The translations under genes were made by a program, and so were the position numbers. Below are positions 37,678 to 49,561 of a stretch of 64,000 nt of DNA, in pieces. This stretch comes from Stenocarpella maydis (taxonomy: Eukaryota > Ascomycota > Sordariomycetes > Diaporthales > Diaporthaceae). The stretch spans positions 62,001-126,000 of the forward strand of contig NQMI01000087.1 of assembly GCA_002270565.1 (NCBI GenBank), written 5' to 3'. Positions within the stretch are counted from its first letter, which is position 1. The number at the start of each line of letters is the position of its first letter. The notes below the pieces were generated by a model. It was not told the origin of the DNA. It saw only the letters and a program-made list of their open reading frames with translations, and did no database searches.

Positions 37678-38476
37678 AAAGCGTTGGTGTAGTCCCGGGG
37701 GGAGGTGATAGACGTGAACGTAATAATATGCTAATGGTAATATACAGCATTCCTGCGGTTCTGCTCTACTCAACCTGCATGGGAGGAAGTCTTTATTTCG
37801 GACGAAAGGGCACAGAGGTACATACAGCCCTGAGTATCTCAATTCCCATGGTTGCTGTCACCCAAATCACATCATCTAATCAGGGGAGGTGTCGGTGTGT
37901 AGGTGGTGGTGCACTAGATATAGATTGACTCTGGGTGAAGTGGTCGAGTTGCCCTTGGTGGTGCGCTTCGAAACCTACGTCTGTACATACCTACTACAGT
38001 TTGGAGCATGAACAGCTTCCTCTTTTCAAATACTATTCGAGTTTCTCAGTGCACCCCACACATTGGTAAGCTGTAGGGATTTAGCACTGTATACGCCCGG
38101 AGTCACGGACAATTGAATTTGCATCTGCTACTAGACGTGGTGTCATGAGACTTACGTAATAAGTCCTTGGGTTTTAGTCGCGAAAAGAATATAATAGAAT
38201 CTACCGGAAGGATTTAAGGCATAAGCTATAAAGTAAGCTGCCCCCCCCCCAGGCCCATCTTATGTCACGCTATGAGGAAAAATAATAAGATTAATACAGT
38301 AGGAAGTAATGTCTGTAATTGGGTTCCTAAATTTCTTAAGGATCACACCTATAAATCTAAAATAGACCTTGGGGCCGCTGGCTCAATTGTCAGCCCTAGT
38401 ATCTACATTCTATTGCCAGCCCGAAGCAATCGTCAACTCGCCAATCGTCAACTCGCACACCCGACGGCCCAGGGAT

Positions 38477-38553
38477 CAGCGGAGCGGGACGTGTATCTCG
38501 CACGCGAAGCGTGCGAGATATGCTGGCCCACTCCGCTTGCGGCGTAGCGTTCT
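38477..38553 (+). repeat. Small hairpin repeat, copy 1
   Basis: Begins CAGCGGAGCGGGACGTGTAT and ends GCGTAGCGTTCT. Its core is a perfect inverted repeat: ATCTCGCACGC (38495-38505), loop GAA, GCGTGCGAGAT (38509-38519). A related copy lies inverted at 38976-39039. Confidence 0.8.
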
Positions 38554-38734
38554 GCTTATCCCCATGCCTCTGCAGCCCCTGGCTGACTAAGCAACCCAAG
38601 CACGCTCCACGCCCAATATTAACCATGCTTCTTCATTATCAACACCATAGAAACCGCTAAACGATATGAATTAACTGTTTTAAAGCAACTTGGTGATAGA
38701 TTAAGTCTGTTCTGAAGGCGTCCTATTGTTGTTT

Positions 38735-38753
38735 CTAGGGGGGAACCCCCTAG
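38735..38753. repeat. GAA-loop palindrome
   Basis: CTAGGGGG, loop GAA, CCCCCTAG: perfect 8-base arms. It is unrelated in arm sequence to the other hairpins of this region but has the same three-base loop. Confidence 0.6.
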
Positions 38754-38883
38754 GACCCTGCCTGCGGCGCTGAGCCTGCGGCGCCTCACCACGCCCCCTT
38801 CCGGCCCGCGCCTTCCTCTTCAACAACGGACCATGATTTTCAACGACATGTCTTCTTAACAATTTCCTCTCGGCTAAATACTT

Positions 38884-41800
38884 TCAGAGGTACATCGTTA
38901 TTGACCAATCCAGACTCGAGGATTCTGAACAGACCAATCCAGACTCAGATAACTTTCGGGTGATTACGCTGGGTAAGAACGCTACGCGGGCCGCATATCT
39001 CGCACGCTTCGCATGCTCGATACACGTCCCGCTCCGCTGAATAAACCAACATATACAGCCTGAAGTGGAGCCAATGCAAAGTATTGAGTCTCTGATAGCT
39101 AATGCCGTTGGTCTGTATTCTCGGGGGAGCAAGATAATATTCTTGTTGTCTTTCCTAATCCAGTCCTTGTCGTAGCTCAGGCCGATTCCGTCAATAACTA
39201 GCTGTGCTGTTGATTCCTCAGGGGTGGGCGCTTTACTTGATGGGGACCCTGGGGGTAAGTTGATTATTCCAAAATCAGTAACCAGTTTTTCACTAGATAA
39301 TGGCTTAAACGTGAGACTGGTAGTAAAGCCCTCGAGCGTCTGCTTCTTGGCGCCCGTGGCCACATCCCAGAGCCGGACCTTCCTATCGCGAGACCCTGCT
39401 GCTAGCGTCTGCCCGTCGGGCGAGAAGGCTACTGACGTTAGCCAGCCTTCATGGCCCTTGAATATCTGCTTCTGGGTACCCGTGGCTACATCCCAGAGCC
39501 GGACCGTCTTGTCTTCAGACCCTGATGCCAGCGTTTGCCCGTCGGGCGAGAAGGCTACTGAGAAGACCCAGCTATTATGGCTCTCGAGCGTCTGCCGGTG
39601 TGAGTGCCAGTGAGTTTTCACACCTTTAATAGTAGCGAGGTTCGGCATGCGTTGATCCCAAAACCTTTGTAGCACTTGGCTCTGGACCGGAGAGAACAAA
39701 AGCAGAGTGCTATATGTCTAGAGAGGCGCGCATTTAACAACAGATCCAAGACTCGTGATGACCCTAGTAGCATCCTCGAGAAAGTCACCCAGCTCTGAAT
39801 TCATCTTGGGAAAGTGCTATACAAGTTAGCCGAAGAATGCTTTTAGATCGACTTTACTGACCTCTATTATCTCACGGAGCATCCTTAGCGCTATGGCGCC
39901 ATCTGAAATCCTTCCTAGAAGTGAGAGAGCCTCGAGCCAGTGAAGAAAGTGCTCGTAGAGAAATGTAATGACGTCGTTGTGCATCGCCCGACCGCTGCGC
40001 TGTAAGTGATATACCCAGCAGAGGCAGGCGTACTTGAGGTCAGCGGGGATATGTTTATCTATGTCCTGCCTGTCAATCTCGTTTATATATATGCCCGGCT
40101 CGCGAAGGTCGCAGATATCCCGCTTCAGCCCTGCTTGCATATGCTGAATGTATTTTGTTGCCAGCATGAAGTGTGTCTCTGCGGCATCCACTCGATAGTC
40201 TCTGGGTTCAGAGCCTTCTTTGCTGAGAAGGAAGTCGCTGAATGACTTATGAAGAAGCTGCACGGGAGTATCGGGGTCAAGGGGAACGCTCAGGACTGCA
40301 TGAAGATTTCGAAGCCGCAAGTTAACCCGTCGTGTTGGTATGCTGAGGAGGGATGCGATTGCGTGGCAGGAGAGAGGACTAGCGACAAGGACAACAGCTC
40401 CTAGGATATGAAGCAGTTCCGCCCGATGGCTTTCGCCTAGTGGCTTTGGCTTCTCAAGTATGTTGTAGCTGCCGAACAGGACGTAGTGAAGGATCGGGAT
40501 GTAGATCTGATCAAGCTGAGGAGCGTTGCTGTCGCATTGCTGGAGCCATAGATCCAACTGGTCCATTGGATCTTCTCTTCCATCTGGATCATCGATAAAA
40601 CGGCAAAGAGTCGCTGCATAAATGAACAGAGGCGAGGGTGTTGTAGATAAAGTGATCAGGCGAGCCAGTTGCTGATGTTCCGGCCAGGCCTCCTCTATAT
40701 ACCATTTGGTCCTGATGTTGGCGAATCTCTGTTTGAGAAAGGTAGCAATGTCGGCTCGCGTTTCGTCTTGGTGCTCCTTCACTAGATCCAATTCTCGATG
40801 ATAAACGTCGCGGAAGCTGTCTATGATGGCAGGGGTAGGCCTGCTTGTGAGCAACACGCGCAAGCATAGTACTGTGGTGCTAGTACAGAGCTTAGATAGC
40901 AGGGCCAGAACCTGCGGGAGGTGTTCAGGGCGCTCGTACTCGTCCAATGCGTCGATGACGATCAACCTCGGCAGTTGGCTTTCATCGGTAGAGACTAGAT
41001 CTGCCATAGGGAGAAATAGGAGGTCCTTGAATTGGAATTTAAGACCCTTCTTCTCCACCGACTTTTTATCGAGACTCTCAAGAGATTTTTGAAGACAGCG
41101 TCTGAAGGAGGGAATGGCCTCAGCCAGCTGCGTGGCAAGAGTAGGGAAAAGCCGAGTAGTGTCATTACGGCCCTGCTTTCCTCTCTTGAAGAAGTAGCCA
41201 GCAATAAGTTGCTTCGATCTGGCGAAGGAGTCGGCAATAGTGCGCGCGATGGTAGACTTGCCAGTTCCTGCAGGGCCGATGAGCCAGAGTAGAGGTTCAG
41301 CGGAGTCTCCTCTTGCCCATTGTGTAATCGTTTCCTGGACGCGGATTCGAGTGCCATCCTTACACTTTAAGCTGCCTTAAACGTCCGCACTGTCGTATCA
41401 TGCTTTATGGATAGTAGGGAGGCCTAGAGGGCGATTTTCAAGTATTTGGCTGCTTTACTGTTATTTTAGGTATATAATTGGGATGGCGAAACATACTTTG
41501 CGCGTTTCTGCTTGGCGAGCTGCGCAGATGAAATGTCTCTATGGTCCATAGAGACTAGCAGCTGCTTCTTTGTGACTGACAGGAGGGACTGCATGCTATG
41601 ATAGTGTGCTTTTGCTGTCTCATGGATGTCTCCTAGACTTTTTTGGGACGCAATGGTATTTAATATGCTTGATTCTTCCCGGATGATCTATTCCAGGTCC
41701 TTTATCTTAGAGACCATCCCACTCCAATTATTATAATGGATTATATCCCGACCCATATTAGCAACCTACGTCTGATAGAACCGTAGAACAGTCTTAAACT

Positions 41801-42723
41801 GGAACTCGAGGATATGCTGGTAGAGTTCGATAATTTAATGCTCAAACTGCTCCTTTAAATCTTGGCGTTTAAGATTCTCCGGCCACAAGAGATGTTCAAG
41901 CTCGATATAGCAGCGGATGCGAGAGGTCACATATGATAATCCGTCACGGTTCGCTTCCTCTACCGCGCTTGGGCTCGTTAAGACCGGAAGGAGGACGCAA
42001 ATGCCGGCCCAGGCGAGAGATGCCTCAGGAGACACCTTGACAGCCTCATCAACAAGGCCCTTCACAGCTTTGATAATCTGAGCTGCTTGTGCAGCCTGGT
42101 CTTTCAGAACAAACTCATGGCCGAATATAGTACCTATATCTGGTCTGCTTTTCGTCAGCTCGGTACATGCCCTGATTGGTGATCTTCATGAGCTGGGCTC
42201 GGCGAGTGTCAGGGTCGGTCTTGATGTAGTTCTCGGCACGATCCAAGTCCGATTCGCCAGGAATGTCTTGTGAAGCAGCTGCGGCGGTGGCTGCGAAAAC
42301 GTTAGCTAGAAAGAAAAGACAGGGCCATAATGAAGGCGTACCATGCTCTGCTAGTTCTCTTGAAAGTAGTTTCTCATACCGGCCCAGCAACTGTGCATCA
42401 TCTTCGCGGAGGGCTTCATAGGCACGGTTCCACGACGACTGCGCCGCTTCTGGCCGTGATATTATCGTTTGAGGGAGCGGCGAGGAGGCAGGCCCTGTTG
42501 GGCTCGGAGCTTGATCGGGCGTGAACGGGGAGGTTAATCTTGTAGGTTGAGACTGTTCGGCCCTAGATCGTGGGGTTCTCAGTTCGGCGGGAGACGGTGG
42601 GCTTTGAGACAAATTAGCTACAGAGAAGCTGGTATCTTCAAGAGGCATAGGTGTCCTCCTGCGTTGCAGGTGTCCTTTGCGTTGCAAGAAGTCTTTGAAG
42701 CGTTTAGAGTTAAAAGATAACAT
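38884..42723 (-). pseudogene. NOD-like receptor pseudogene: NACHT_N, NACHT, WD40
   Basis: STAND-type NTPases of this build act in fungal self/non-self recognition and programmed cell death. Pieces in order: first exon 42723-42342 (Pro/Ser-rich, then SSWNRAYEALREDDAQLL of the NACHT N-terminal family); exon from 42290; the family block ASLAWAGICVLLPVL (about 42010); P-loop GPAGTGKST (about 41270); Walker B LIVIDALDE (about 40960); then two WD40 repeats (SVAFSPDGQTLASGS with VRLWDVATG). Introns fit at 42341-42291, 41496-41372 and 39861-39817. It is broken: a one-base frameshift near 42123 and in-frame stops at 41837-41835, 41768-41766, 41690-41688 and 39720-39718, each explained by CAA or CAG turned to TAA or TAG. 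These are CpA-to-TpA changes, as RIP makes. The frame ends at 38884 after running into a hairpin repeat. A product is unlikely, although parts could still be transcribed. Confidence 0.8.
38976..39039 (-). repeat. Small hairpin repeat, inverted copy 2
   Basis: Reverse complement shares CAGCGGAGCGGGACGTGTATC, GCGAAGCGTGCGAGATATGC and GCGTAGCGTTCT with the copy at 38477-38553; the arms are no longer perfect. It lies at the 3' end of the WD40 part of the NOD-like pseudogene, and the reading frame runs into it, adding a tail starting RSGTCIEHAKRARYA that is not part of a WD40 fold. Confidence 0.75.
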
Positions 42724-44635
42724 AACGTCAACAAAATAACACAGCTGATGGTGTTGATGGATTCTGAAGGCAGTTCTTGTGTGTTGTTTTCCAGCTGAAC
42801 TGGGGATGCCTTGTGGTGAGGGGCTGGCGAGGGCATGGCCATTCAGGCTGACTGCTCACCGGCGCCTACTGGGCCAATCGCGCAGCACAAGCTCCATATT
42901 ACTGTGTAACAACATTATGGTCACAACTCAACGTCGTTCTCTTTCAAAGTACTAATTTCATGGTGAGTAAATAAAGACTGCATAGCAACTTTTAGACTTC
43001 CATGCTCTGTATATACAGTAACTCGGATGGCTGTAGTTACGCTAGTAGGTAAGTAAAGCATGGGAGAAGATAAGAAGATAGCTCAAGGGCATTTGAGAAT
43101 GGCACAGATTGAGGTTCAAGAGCCTTAGGTAGGAATTCAATTAGACCCGTTACCCTTATCTTTTCATATGCTCTCGTATGGCTCGCGCTGTGCTAAAAAC
43201 GACTTGATATCACAGACATAACTAGCGCCAGGCAACGCCTGCAGGTATCCCATGCCGCATATAGAATTGATACATCCGTTCCTGATTGGCTACCAATATG
43301 TCCAAGTCATAACAATGCGTCAAGGTCAGTTCTTGGAGCGTATTGTAGTGCTCTTTCTGCTCAGCTGTGCTCACTTGGGACTGTTGCCACATGTGCAGGT
43401 ACTGTAAGCCCTGACAGCATCTTCCCTGGGCATGTTCAATTCCAGCAAGGGAGGCGATGGGAACAACATCAATGGGAGATGTTGCAGGGCTCTTTGCACA
43501 CTGAGGGCATTGGACAACCATTTCATCAGACGGTGAGTCGAATCACGCCGCCTGCGCTTGCATTGCCGCGCCCTTTCTGATTCTCTGCGCACCCTTTCCC
43601 CCGCTCGGGATCATCATCTAGAACGAGGCAACGGAACTTCTCTGGAACATCATTATCCTTATTTAATGGTCTGCTAGCCTGCAGGTGATTGGTAAGCATC
43701 CTAATATGGTGTGGTAGGAGACGGTAATGTTTGCCCTCATTCTGCTAGTAGTGGTCTCCTTTTGTATATAGCCGGCCAGGATGATGCATAAGAAGGTAGG
43801 CCTTCCTGATGCATGTGTCTGGCCCAAGCCGGTAGATTAAGCTTCTAAGTCTGATTCCTGATTGGCTATAGCCCCTCTTTTGCTAAACTTGTTACTCTCT
43901 ACCCGCTGGTAATAAAATGTAATGGTAATGCTGATCTTCTTGCCGTTATTAAGAAGCTAGCTCTAATCCTGAAGCTGTCTCTTGATTAACGGCTAGTTGA
44001 TATTTAGTTTAGGAAATTGCTTCATTATATTGCTTATCTTGTGGTTGGCGATAGATATGATAAGCTTTGCAGCATCCTCCTTCTAAGGTTTGTCTGCACT
44101 TGTGTTGGCTACCTTTGGTTGGAGAATGTGCTTTTAGAACTTGCGTGGCGAAATGACAACGTTAAGGCCCAGATGCTCGACGAAAGCCAGTGTGGTGTGG
44201 TAATCGAACGGGTTGTATTCCGGTGTAGATATCCTCTTGGCGAGCACCCTATTCCTAAATTAGCAGTAGTTCTCGCCCACGGGTGGAATTCTCTACTTAT
44301 ACACGGCCACACTGGGTCTTAGCAGGTACCTCTCGGCCCACCGTAATTTCCCTACTGGCCGTAACTACTTCGGGAGAAGATCGCCACGTATTCTGCCGCT
44401 AGACTGGTGTTTTGGCTAGTATACAGACTGGCTAATGAAAGCCAGTGTGCACACTATACTGGCTTCCATTGCCTGTAGCCGCAATAGCAGATAAATACTG
44501 AAATAGAGTCTAACGGGCATATATGGTTATAGCTGTTTCTATGATAATACGCCGCTATAGATGTATATGAGTATCTTAGCTAGATACAGTCTTTATTATC
44601 GCTAGATGTTGTTATTATCAGAGAGAGAATAATTC
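42724..44635. other. Gene-poor region with transposon relics
   Basis: No confident gene. A 99-codon frame at 43222-43521 (minus) is listed separately. Around 44160-44200 (plus) a short stretch encoding AQMLDESQCGV matches a frame in the 2.1-kb repeats further right, so this is probably another decayed copy of the same element. Confidence 0.5.
43222..43521 (-). CDS. Uncertain small open reading frame
   Basis: A frame of 99 codons with a CPQC motif near its start (MVVQCPQCAKS) and a mixed-composition body ending QFYMRHGIPAGVAWR. I recognise no family. It lies in a repeat-rich region, so it may be an exon of a decayed gene or a chance frame. The composition is plausible for protein, which is the only support. 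Confidence 0.2.
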   Translation of the reverse strand: MVVQCPQCAKSPATSPIDVVPIASLAGIEHAQGRCCQGLQYLHMWQQSQVSTAEQKEHYNTLQELTLTHCYDLDILVANQERMYQFYMRHGIPAGVAWR

Positions 44636-45064
44636 AGCTAGGGGCTATTCTGATGAATTTGTGCTATAGAATAGCATTCAGTTCAGCGTGTGTTTCGGCA
44701 GGGTCGCAGTGTGGTGCTCTGAGGCGAATTGGGACGATTGACAATGGTCTGGACAACTTTGTATTGAATTAAGTTGGGCTTCTGTAAGCCCTCCTTATAT
44801 ACCCTCCGACGTCGTCTCACCCCTGGGCACGCTGCGGTCGGCTCTGGTGCAAATTTGCAAATGCCGGAAAATTCGCCCTTCCAACACACCATCTTTGGTT
44901 CCAAGCAACCAGCCAACCATAGCCCTAGCAATNATATACTTTTTGGGTAAGAAATAAGGGTAATGCAGAGGTCTGAATTAAGGTGCAAATGCAGGCCAAA
45001 ATAATCGACTCACGGCCACCAAACTCATCTTGCGTCACGCACGCACTAGGCGTACTTAGCGAAA

Positions 45065-45165
45065 ATCGCCTGACTCGCAAGTCTAGGGTAACTCCTTGCT
45101 AGGAAGTCTAGGGTAACTCCTTACAACGAAGTCTAGGGTAACTCCTTGCACGGAGTACCAACGCC
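45065..45165. repeat. Triple tandem of a 24-27 base motif
   Basis: AAGTCTAGGGTAACTCCTT occurs three times in a row in the inner part of the transposon end (also at 50335-50410, a decayed form at 47460-47535, and inverted at 46755-46820). Subterminal tandem motifs of this kind can be transposase binding sites; that role is inferred. Confidence 0.6.
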
Positions 45166-45444
45166 CTGCTGAGCGGTTCCGTTTAACAAATATGGTGATA
45201 ATTATATTCTTATATATTCTGACTCTTTATTTATTGTTGATAGTATTGATGGTGATTCTGTTAATTGAGTGTTGCTTGATGGAATTGATACTGATTTCAT
45301 TGATTGTAGTGGGTCCCTGACCCTAACCCTGATAAGGTAGCATTACTAATTGGATTAGGCGGGGCGCTCCTTTTGGGGGCTACTTCCCGACCTGCGGGGT
45401 TGTCTTCTGCGGTAGTCAGCCGCCAATGTGTGTTGGTCCATAAC

Positions 45445-45800
45445 AGAAAGCCACTTAACGCAAAGGAGTTGTATAACCTCTGCTATGCTTGGCTTTATAC
45501 TATAGTAGAGTAGGCGTTTAGTCTGCTGAAGAGGAAATAGAAGATAATTAGGGTTTCTGCACCTGAATATGATATTAAGGAGCAGATTGGGTTTGTGTAT
45601 GCCTGTATGGCGCTCTAGAACTTTCTGCTTGGCTTTGGTGAGGAGGAGGAGGATGATGGCCAGTAGAGCTTTGAGCAGGTTATTTTGCGTGCTTGTTGCT
45701 GCAGAGCAAGGCTGACAGTTAGCTAGATGGATCCAAAGGCTCTGAGGAAGGCAATAGCGAGAGAGATGTGGTTAGATTACTGTAGGAAGTATTATCGTTA
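45445..45800 (+). pseudogene. Decayed Harbinger-like transposase fragment
   Basis: Only the C-terminal part of the transposase can be read. Stops replace expected residues in the block around VE-AFSLLKRK and in YACMAL-NFLL. It cannot give an active transposase; the catalytic DDE residues are not visible. Confidence 0.6.
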
Positions 45801-46994
45801 AAGTAGTTGAGGAAAGAAGAAGAAATGGTGGTATTGCTATGAGAAAATGTTGATAATCTGCTAGTTGGGTGCGGGTGGGTGGTTAGCCAGGGGCTTGGAG
45901 CTCAACCTTAGAGCGTATTATGAGCGGTTATATAAATTTAACGTTTTTTAGCCAAAATAGGGTCTTTTAGCTCTGGAAAAGTTTATAAACTATCATTTAA
46001 GTCTTTTTATATATAGAAATGAAGTTAGAATTAAATTTCATTTATTTATTAGAGAGATGCAAGAGTTTTAGTACTTATAATAATAATGTGTCCTAAGGTT
46101 TATAGAGCTTTACTATCTATAGCTAAAAACACCTAAATTTCTTATACACCAGGTAATACTCCTATATATCTTAATATAGGAAGGAGTGGAAAATGAAATA
46201 ATGAAACCTTAATAAAGTAGATTATGGGCTATAAAACGTATATTTTAGAATTCTATATGATTGTTTTGAGTAAATATATATAGATATCAAATATACCCCA
46301 AACTGGCAGGTGCCCCTAACCACCACTACTTGCTGGGCATACGATAGCCACTAATGCTTCTGCCTTAGTTAATACCCTTTTGCCTCGTAAATACCATAAC
46401 TTCTTACGTATAGCGCCATGTTGCATCTTTATTTTTATTTTTATTAATTCTATATTCCTCATAATGGGTATTCCATAATATATATATATATAATATTACT
46501 ATATGTTGGGGTACAGACTAAGCTAACTAACCTTCTCTATAGAAGCTTGTATATAACTAAAGCCATAATGTGCCTTAAGCCCTATATCTATATTAGCTTA
46601 TATTTTTACTTTATTAAAAGTGTTTTAGAGATAGTCCTATATTATAAAGCTCTTCAAAAAATACGGCATATGGAATAAAGAGGAGGAACATGCTTTAATA
46701 AAAAATAATAACTGTTAAACGGAAACCTCAGCAGAGAATTGGTACTCGTGCAGGGAGTTACCTTGAGGTTGTAAGGAGTTACCTTAGACTTGTTGTAAGG
46801 AGGTACCCTAGACTTGTGAGTCTGGCGATTTCGCTAAGTAAGCCCAGTGCGTGCGTGAAGAAAGATGAGTTTGGTGGACGTGAGTCGATTATTTTGGCAT
46901 GCATTTGCACCTTAATTCAGAGCTCTGCATACTTATTTGTTACCCAGAGGGTATTGACTTATGCATTGGATGGCTGATTTCTGAGGTTTGTATG

Positions 46995-47855
46995 TCTGAT
47001 GAATTTGTGCTATAGAATAGCATCCATTCAGCGTGTGTGGTTCGGCAGGGTCACAGTATGGTTCTCTGAGGCGAATTGGGATGAACAAAATGGTTGAACA
47101 AATTTGATTAATTAATTGGCTTCTGTAAGCCCTCCTTATATACCCTCCGACAATGTCTCACCCAAGGGCACGCTGGGTAGCTCTGGAGAAAATTTGATAA
47201 TGCGGAGAATTCGCCCTTCCAAAACATCTTTGGTTCCAAGCCCCGCACCATACCCGGTGGTAATGCCTAAATTAGGTACATACAAACTTCAAAAATCAAG
47301 CTACCTAATGAACTAAGTTATATACTTGGTTGGTAAGAAATAGGGGTAATGCAGAGGTCTGAATTAAGGCGAAAGGGCCAAAATAATGGCTCACGGCGAC
47401 CTAACTCATCTTGCGTCGCGCACGCCCTAGGCGTACTCAGCGAAAAACGCCTGACTCGCAAGAAGACTAGGGTAACTCCTTACTAGAAGTGAGAAGGGTA
47501 ATCCTTACAAGAAGTCTAGGGTAACTCTTGCAGAAGTGCCAACGCCCTGCTGAGCGGTGTTAACATATTAACTTAATTTGGGCATTGTAGGGCTATTGTT
47601 GGCTGACTGCTTGAAACAAGAAAGATGGGATGTAGAAGGGCGAATTTTCGGCATTTGCAAATTAGCACCAGAGCGACCGCAAGCGGGCCAGGGTGAGACG
47701 ACGTCGAGGGTATTTAGAGAGAAAATAAAAGCTTAAAAAAATTATAATACAAATTGTCCAGACCATTGATCAATCGTCCGAATTCGCCTCAGGGCACAAC
47801 ACTGCGACAATGCCGAACACACGCTGAACTGAAAGCTATTTGAAGCAAAATCATA
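46995..47855 (+). mobile_element. MITE-like derivative with long inverted ends, copy 1
   Basis: Starts TCTGATGAATTTGTGCTATA and ends with its reverse complement in decayed form near 47850. Outer arms of about 280 bases (46995-47280 and 47571-47855) flank a 290-base core with the three tandem motifs. No transposase. It is a non-autonomous form of the element at 44636-46991. This copy has many single-base gaps and changes against the copy at 49937. Confidence 0.7.
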
Positions 47856-49534
47856 AGAGTACGAATTCTAGTCTTAAGGCTGGATCTGGGTTACTAAAAT
47901 CTTCCTACTGGCGCGTTTGCACAGGGGCTGTCCTCCTCCTCCTCCTCCTCCACGTTACTAACATCCTTAACATTAGAATCTGCTTGTTGCATTAGCGTTA
48001 GAGCGTTAACTTTATTGTTAAGTGGTTGTTCTTGCTAGAAGACTTCATTATAGACCTCTTTATCCCCAAGCAGTATACTCTGAAGCTACCTTGAGTCGTT
48101 GTATAGGCTCTTTATTGCCTGGAAATTCTCTTCCGAGCCTATAATTATACTAGTTTCCTCATCATACCTAGTGCCAGAATAGTTAAGGAATATAATAAAC
48201 CTTCTATACTTCTTCTTCTTGCCATTATACTTATTTTTTAGTATCTTGGCTAAGTATGTTAGTTGTCTCGGGTTTTCCTCCTTTAGAATATAGCTAATTC
48301 TTTCCTATATAGGTCCCTACTGGTATAGATTTGTTGGGTTGAGTAAACCGTTATTCCTATAGTTTTTAAGCAACTCTATAAAATATTTTGTTTATAGTCT
48401 AGTATGCTTAATAATGGGTGCCTAAACTACTTGGGGGGAAGATGATAGTTAGCTACTTTGACTATGTGGCTGCTTGCGCACAGGTGCCCTTACTATTAAT
48501 GGCATAGCTTTCCGCTTCCTATAGGCTGCCTGGCTTGATAGCAAGATTGGTATGTCTTCTTGCTGGGGAAGAGCTTGACTAATAGGTATTGCAGGGAAGT
48601 TGGGGGCTGGCTCAAAGGGGTTACCATCGTATGGTTCTGGCGGCACCCTCTTATCCTCTGAGAGCACAATACATATTATGGGTTCGGCTTCTGCAAGACT
48701 ATCAGATACAAGAAGGTCCTCCTTAATATTATTGCCAGTGTGGCTAGTAGGGGATCCGGGCTCTATTGTGGTGGCTTGTGGGCAAGTACGCTTGATTGAC
48801 GATATTATGGTTAACTTGCAGTCTATAGTGATAATTACACGAAACTTCTCCTCCCCGACTAACTACACCTAATATGGAAGGCAGTGATGGCTTCCGAGCT
48901 TAGCGAGGTACTTCTCCATTAATACCCGAATGGGTATAGTTACGCGCACGAGCAGCTTGGCAAGAAAGTCACTGGGCAGGGGCTCACACCACACTGGGAA
49001 TCGTCGAGCATCTGGGCCTAAGCTCTGATCCGCTAGCTTGTGCCCTATTCTTGATGAATAGCTTCCACTCCACGTTTTAACATATCGTAGGCTCGCTCTC
49101 GTAGGATTGTTCTGGCTCTCAGTTAGCATATGGCATAAATGTTAAGGCGCTTCTAATGAGTTTCGGTTAGCTCCTTCAAGTTAAGGGGCCAGATCTGAAT
49201 ACTTCGTTTTCGGATAAAGATGTATCAGAGTCTTCGGAGGTTTCCGTGTTGTCAGAAGTTTCAGCAGAATACATGATTCCATTGGCAGGCCATAGAGGCA
49301 TGATCGTGCATGTTCAGAGTTGATGTGACCAACCAGGCAGAAGCGTTGACCGGCAGCCGTCAACATGTACCTTATCCAATCAGCCTAGGTAAATCAGCAA
49401 CTTTGTCGCACTGTAGCTCCGGGATACTGATGATTGGACAAGGGCTCTATACTTGTGTAGATCTTATAGTACTTTCCAAGGCTGGCTTCTATTAATACCT
49501 ACCTCTACTCCGTACTTATTAAGCGTAGCGAGGA

Positions 49535-49561
49535 GGTTTCTTACGTGAAGCGTAAGGAACC
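49535..49561. repeat. GAA-loop hairpin, unit A (also 52429-52455 in unit B)
   Basis: GGTTTCTTACGT, loop GAA, GCGTAAGGAACC. The arms are 12 bases with two C/T differences from a perfect palindrome, both of the C-to-T kind. A partial inverted copy of its left flank (TAAGCGTAGCGAGGAGG) is at about 52911-52937. Confidence 0.7.

Larger units (their letters stand above)
37678..38883. other. Intergenic region with small hairpin repeats
   Basis: No gene supported. It marks the edge of the repeat-rich part of the window. It contains a poly-C run near 38240, a hairpin repeat at 38477-38553, a second GAA-loop palindrome at 38735-38753, and a direct CCTGCGGCGC doublet at about 38760-38785. Confidence 0.55.
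44636..46991 (+). mobile_element. PIF/Harbinger-like DNA transposon relic with long inverted ends
   Basis: The left part (44636-45195) begins CTGATGAATTTGTGCTATAG and ends GAGCGGTTCCGTTTAAC. The inner 250 bases or so of it (from TTGGGTAAGAAATAAGG) recur inverted at 46715-46991. Between them, 45445-45640 still encodes the C-terminal signature of a DDE_Tnp_4/Harbinger-type transposase: NRKPLNAKELYNL, AFSLLKRK, RVSAPEYDIKEQIGFVYAC, then a MW..Y end near 45770. The frame has several stops and the remainder (about 45900-46720) is AT-rich, as expected after RIP. The right arm stops where the next element begins. One N lies at 44933, where about 55 bases present in the other copies are missing. Confidence 0.7.

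Noticed and set aside
45065..45165. CRISPR-like array
   Set aside because: The three motif copies are nearly contiguous with short variable joints, inside a eukaryotic transposon; there are no spacers.
45311..45335. CCCTAACCCT telomere-like sequence
   Set aside because: Less than two copies of the hexamer; no array, so it is not evidence of a telomere or interstitial telomeric repeat.
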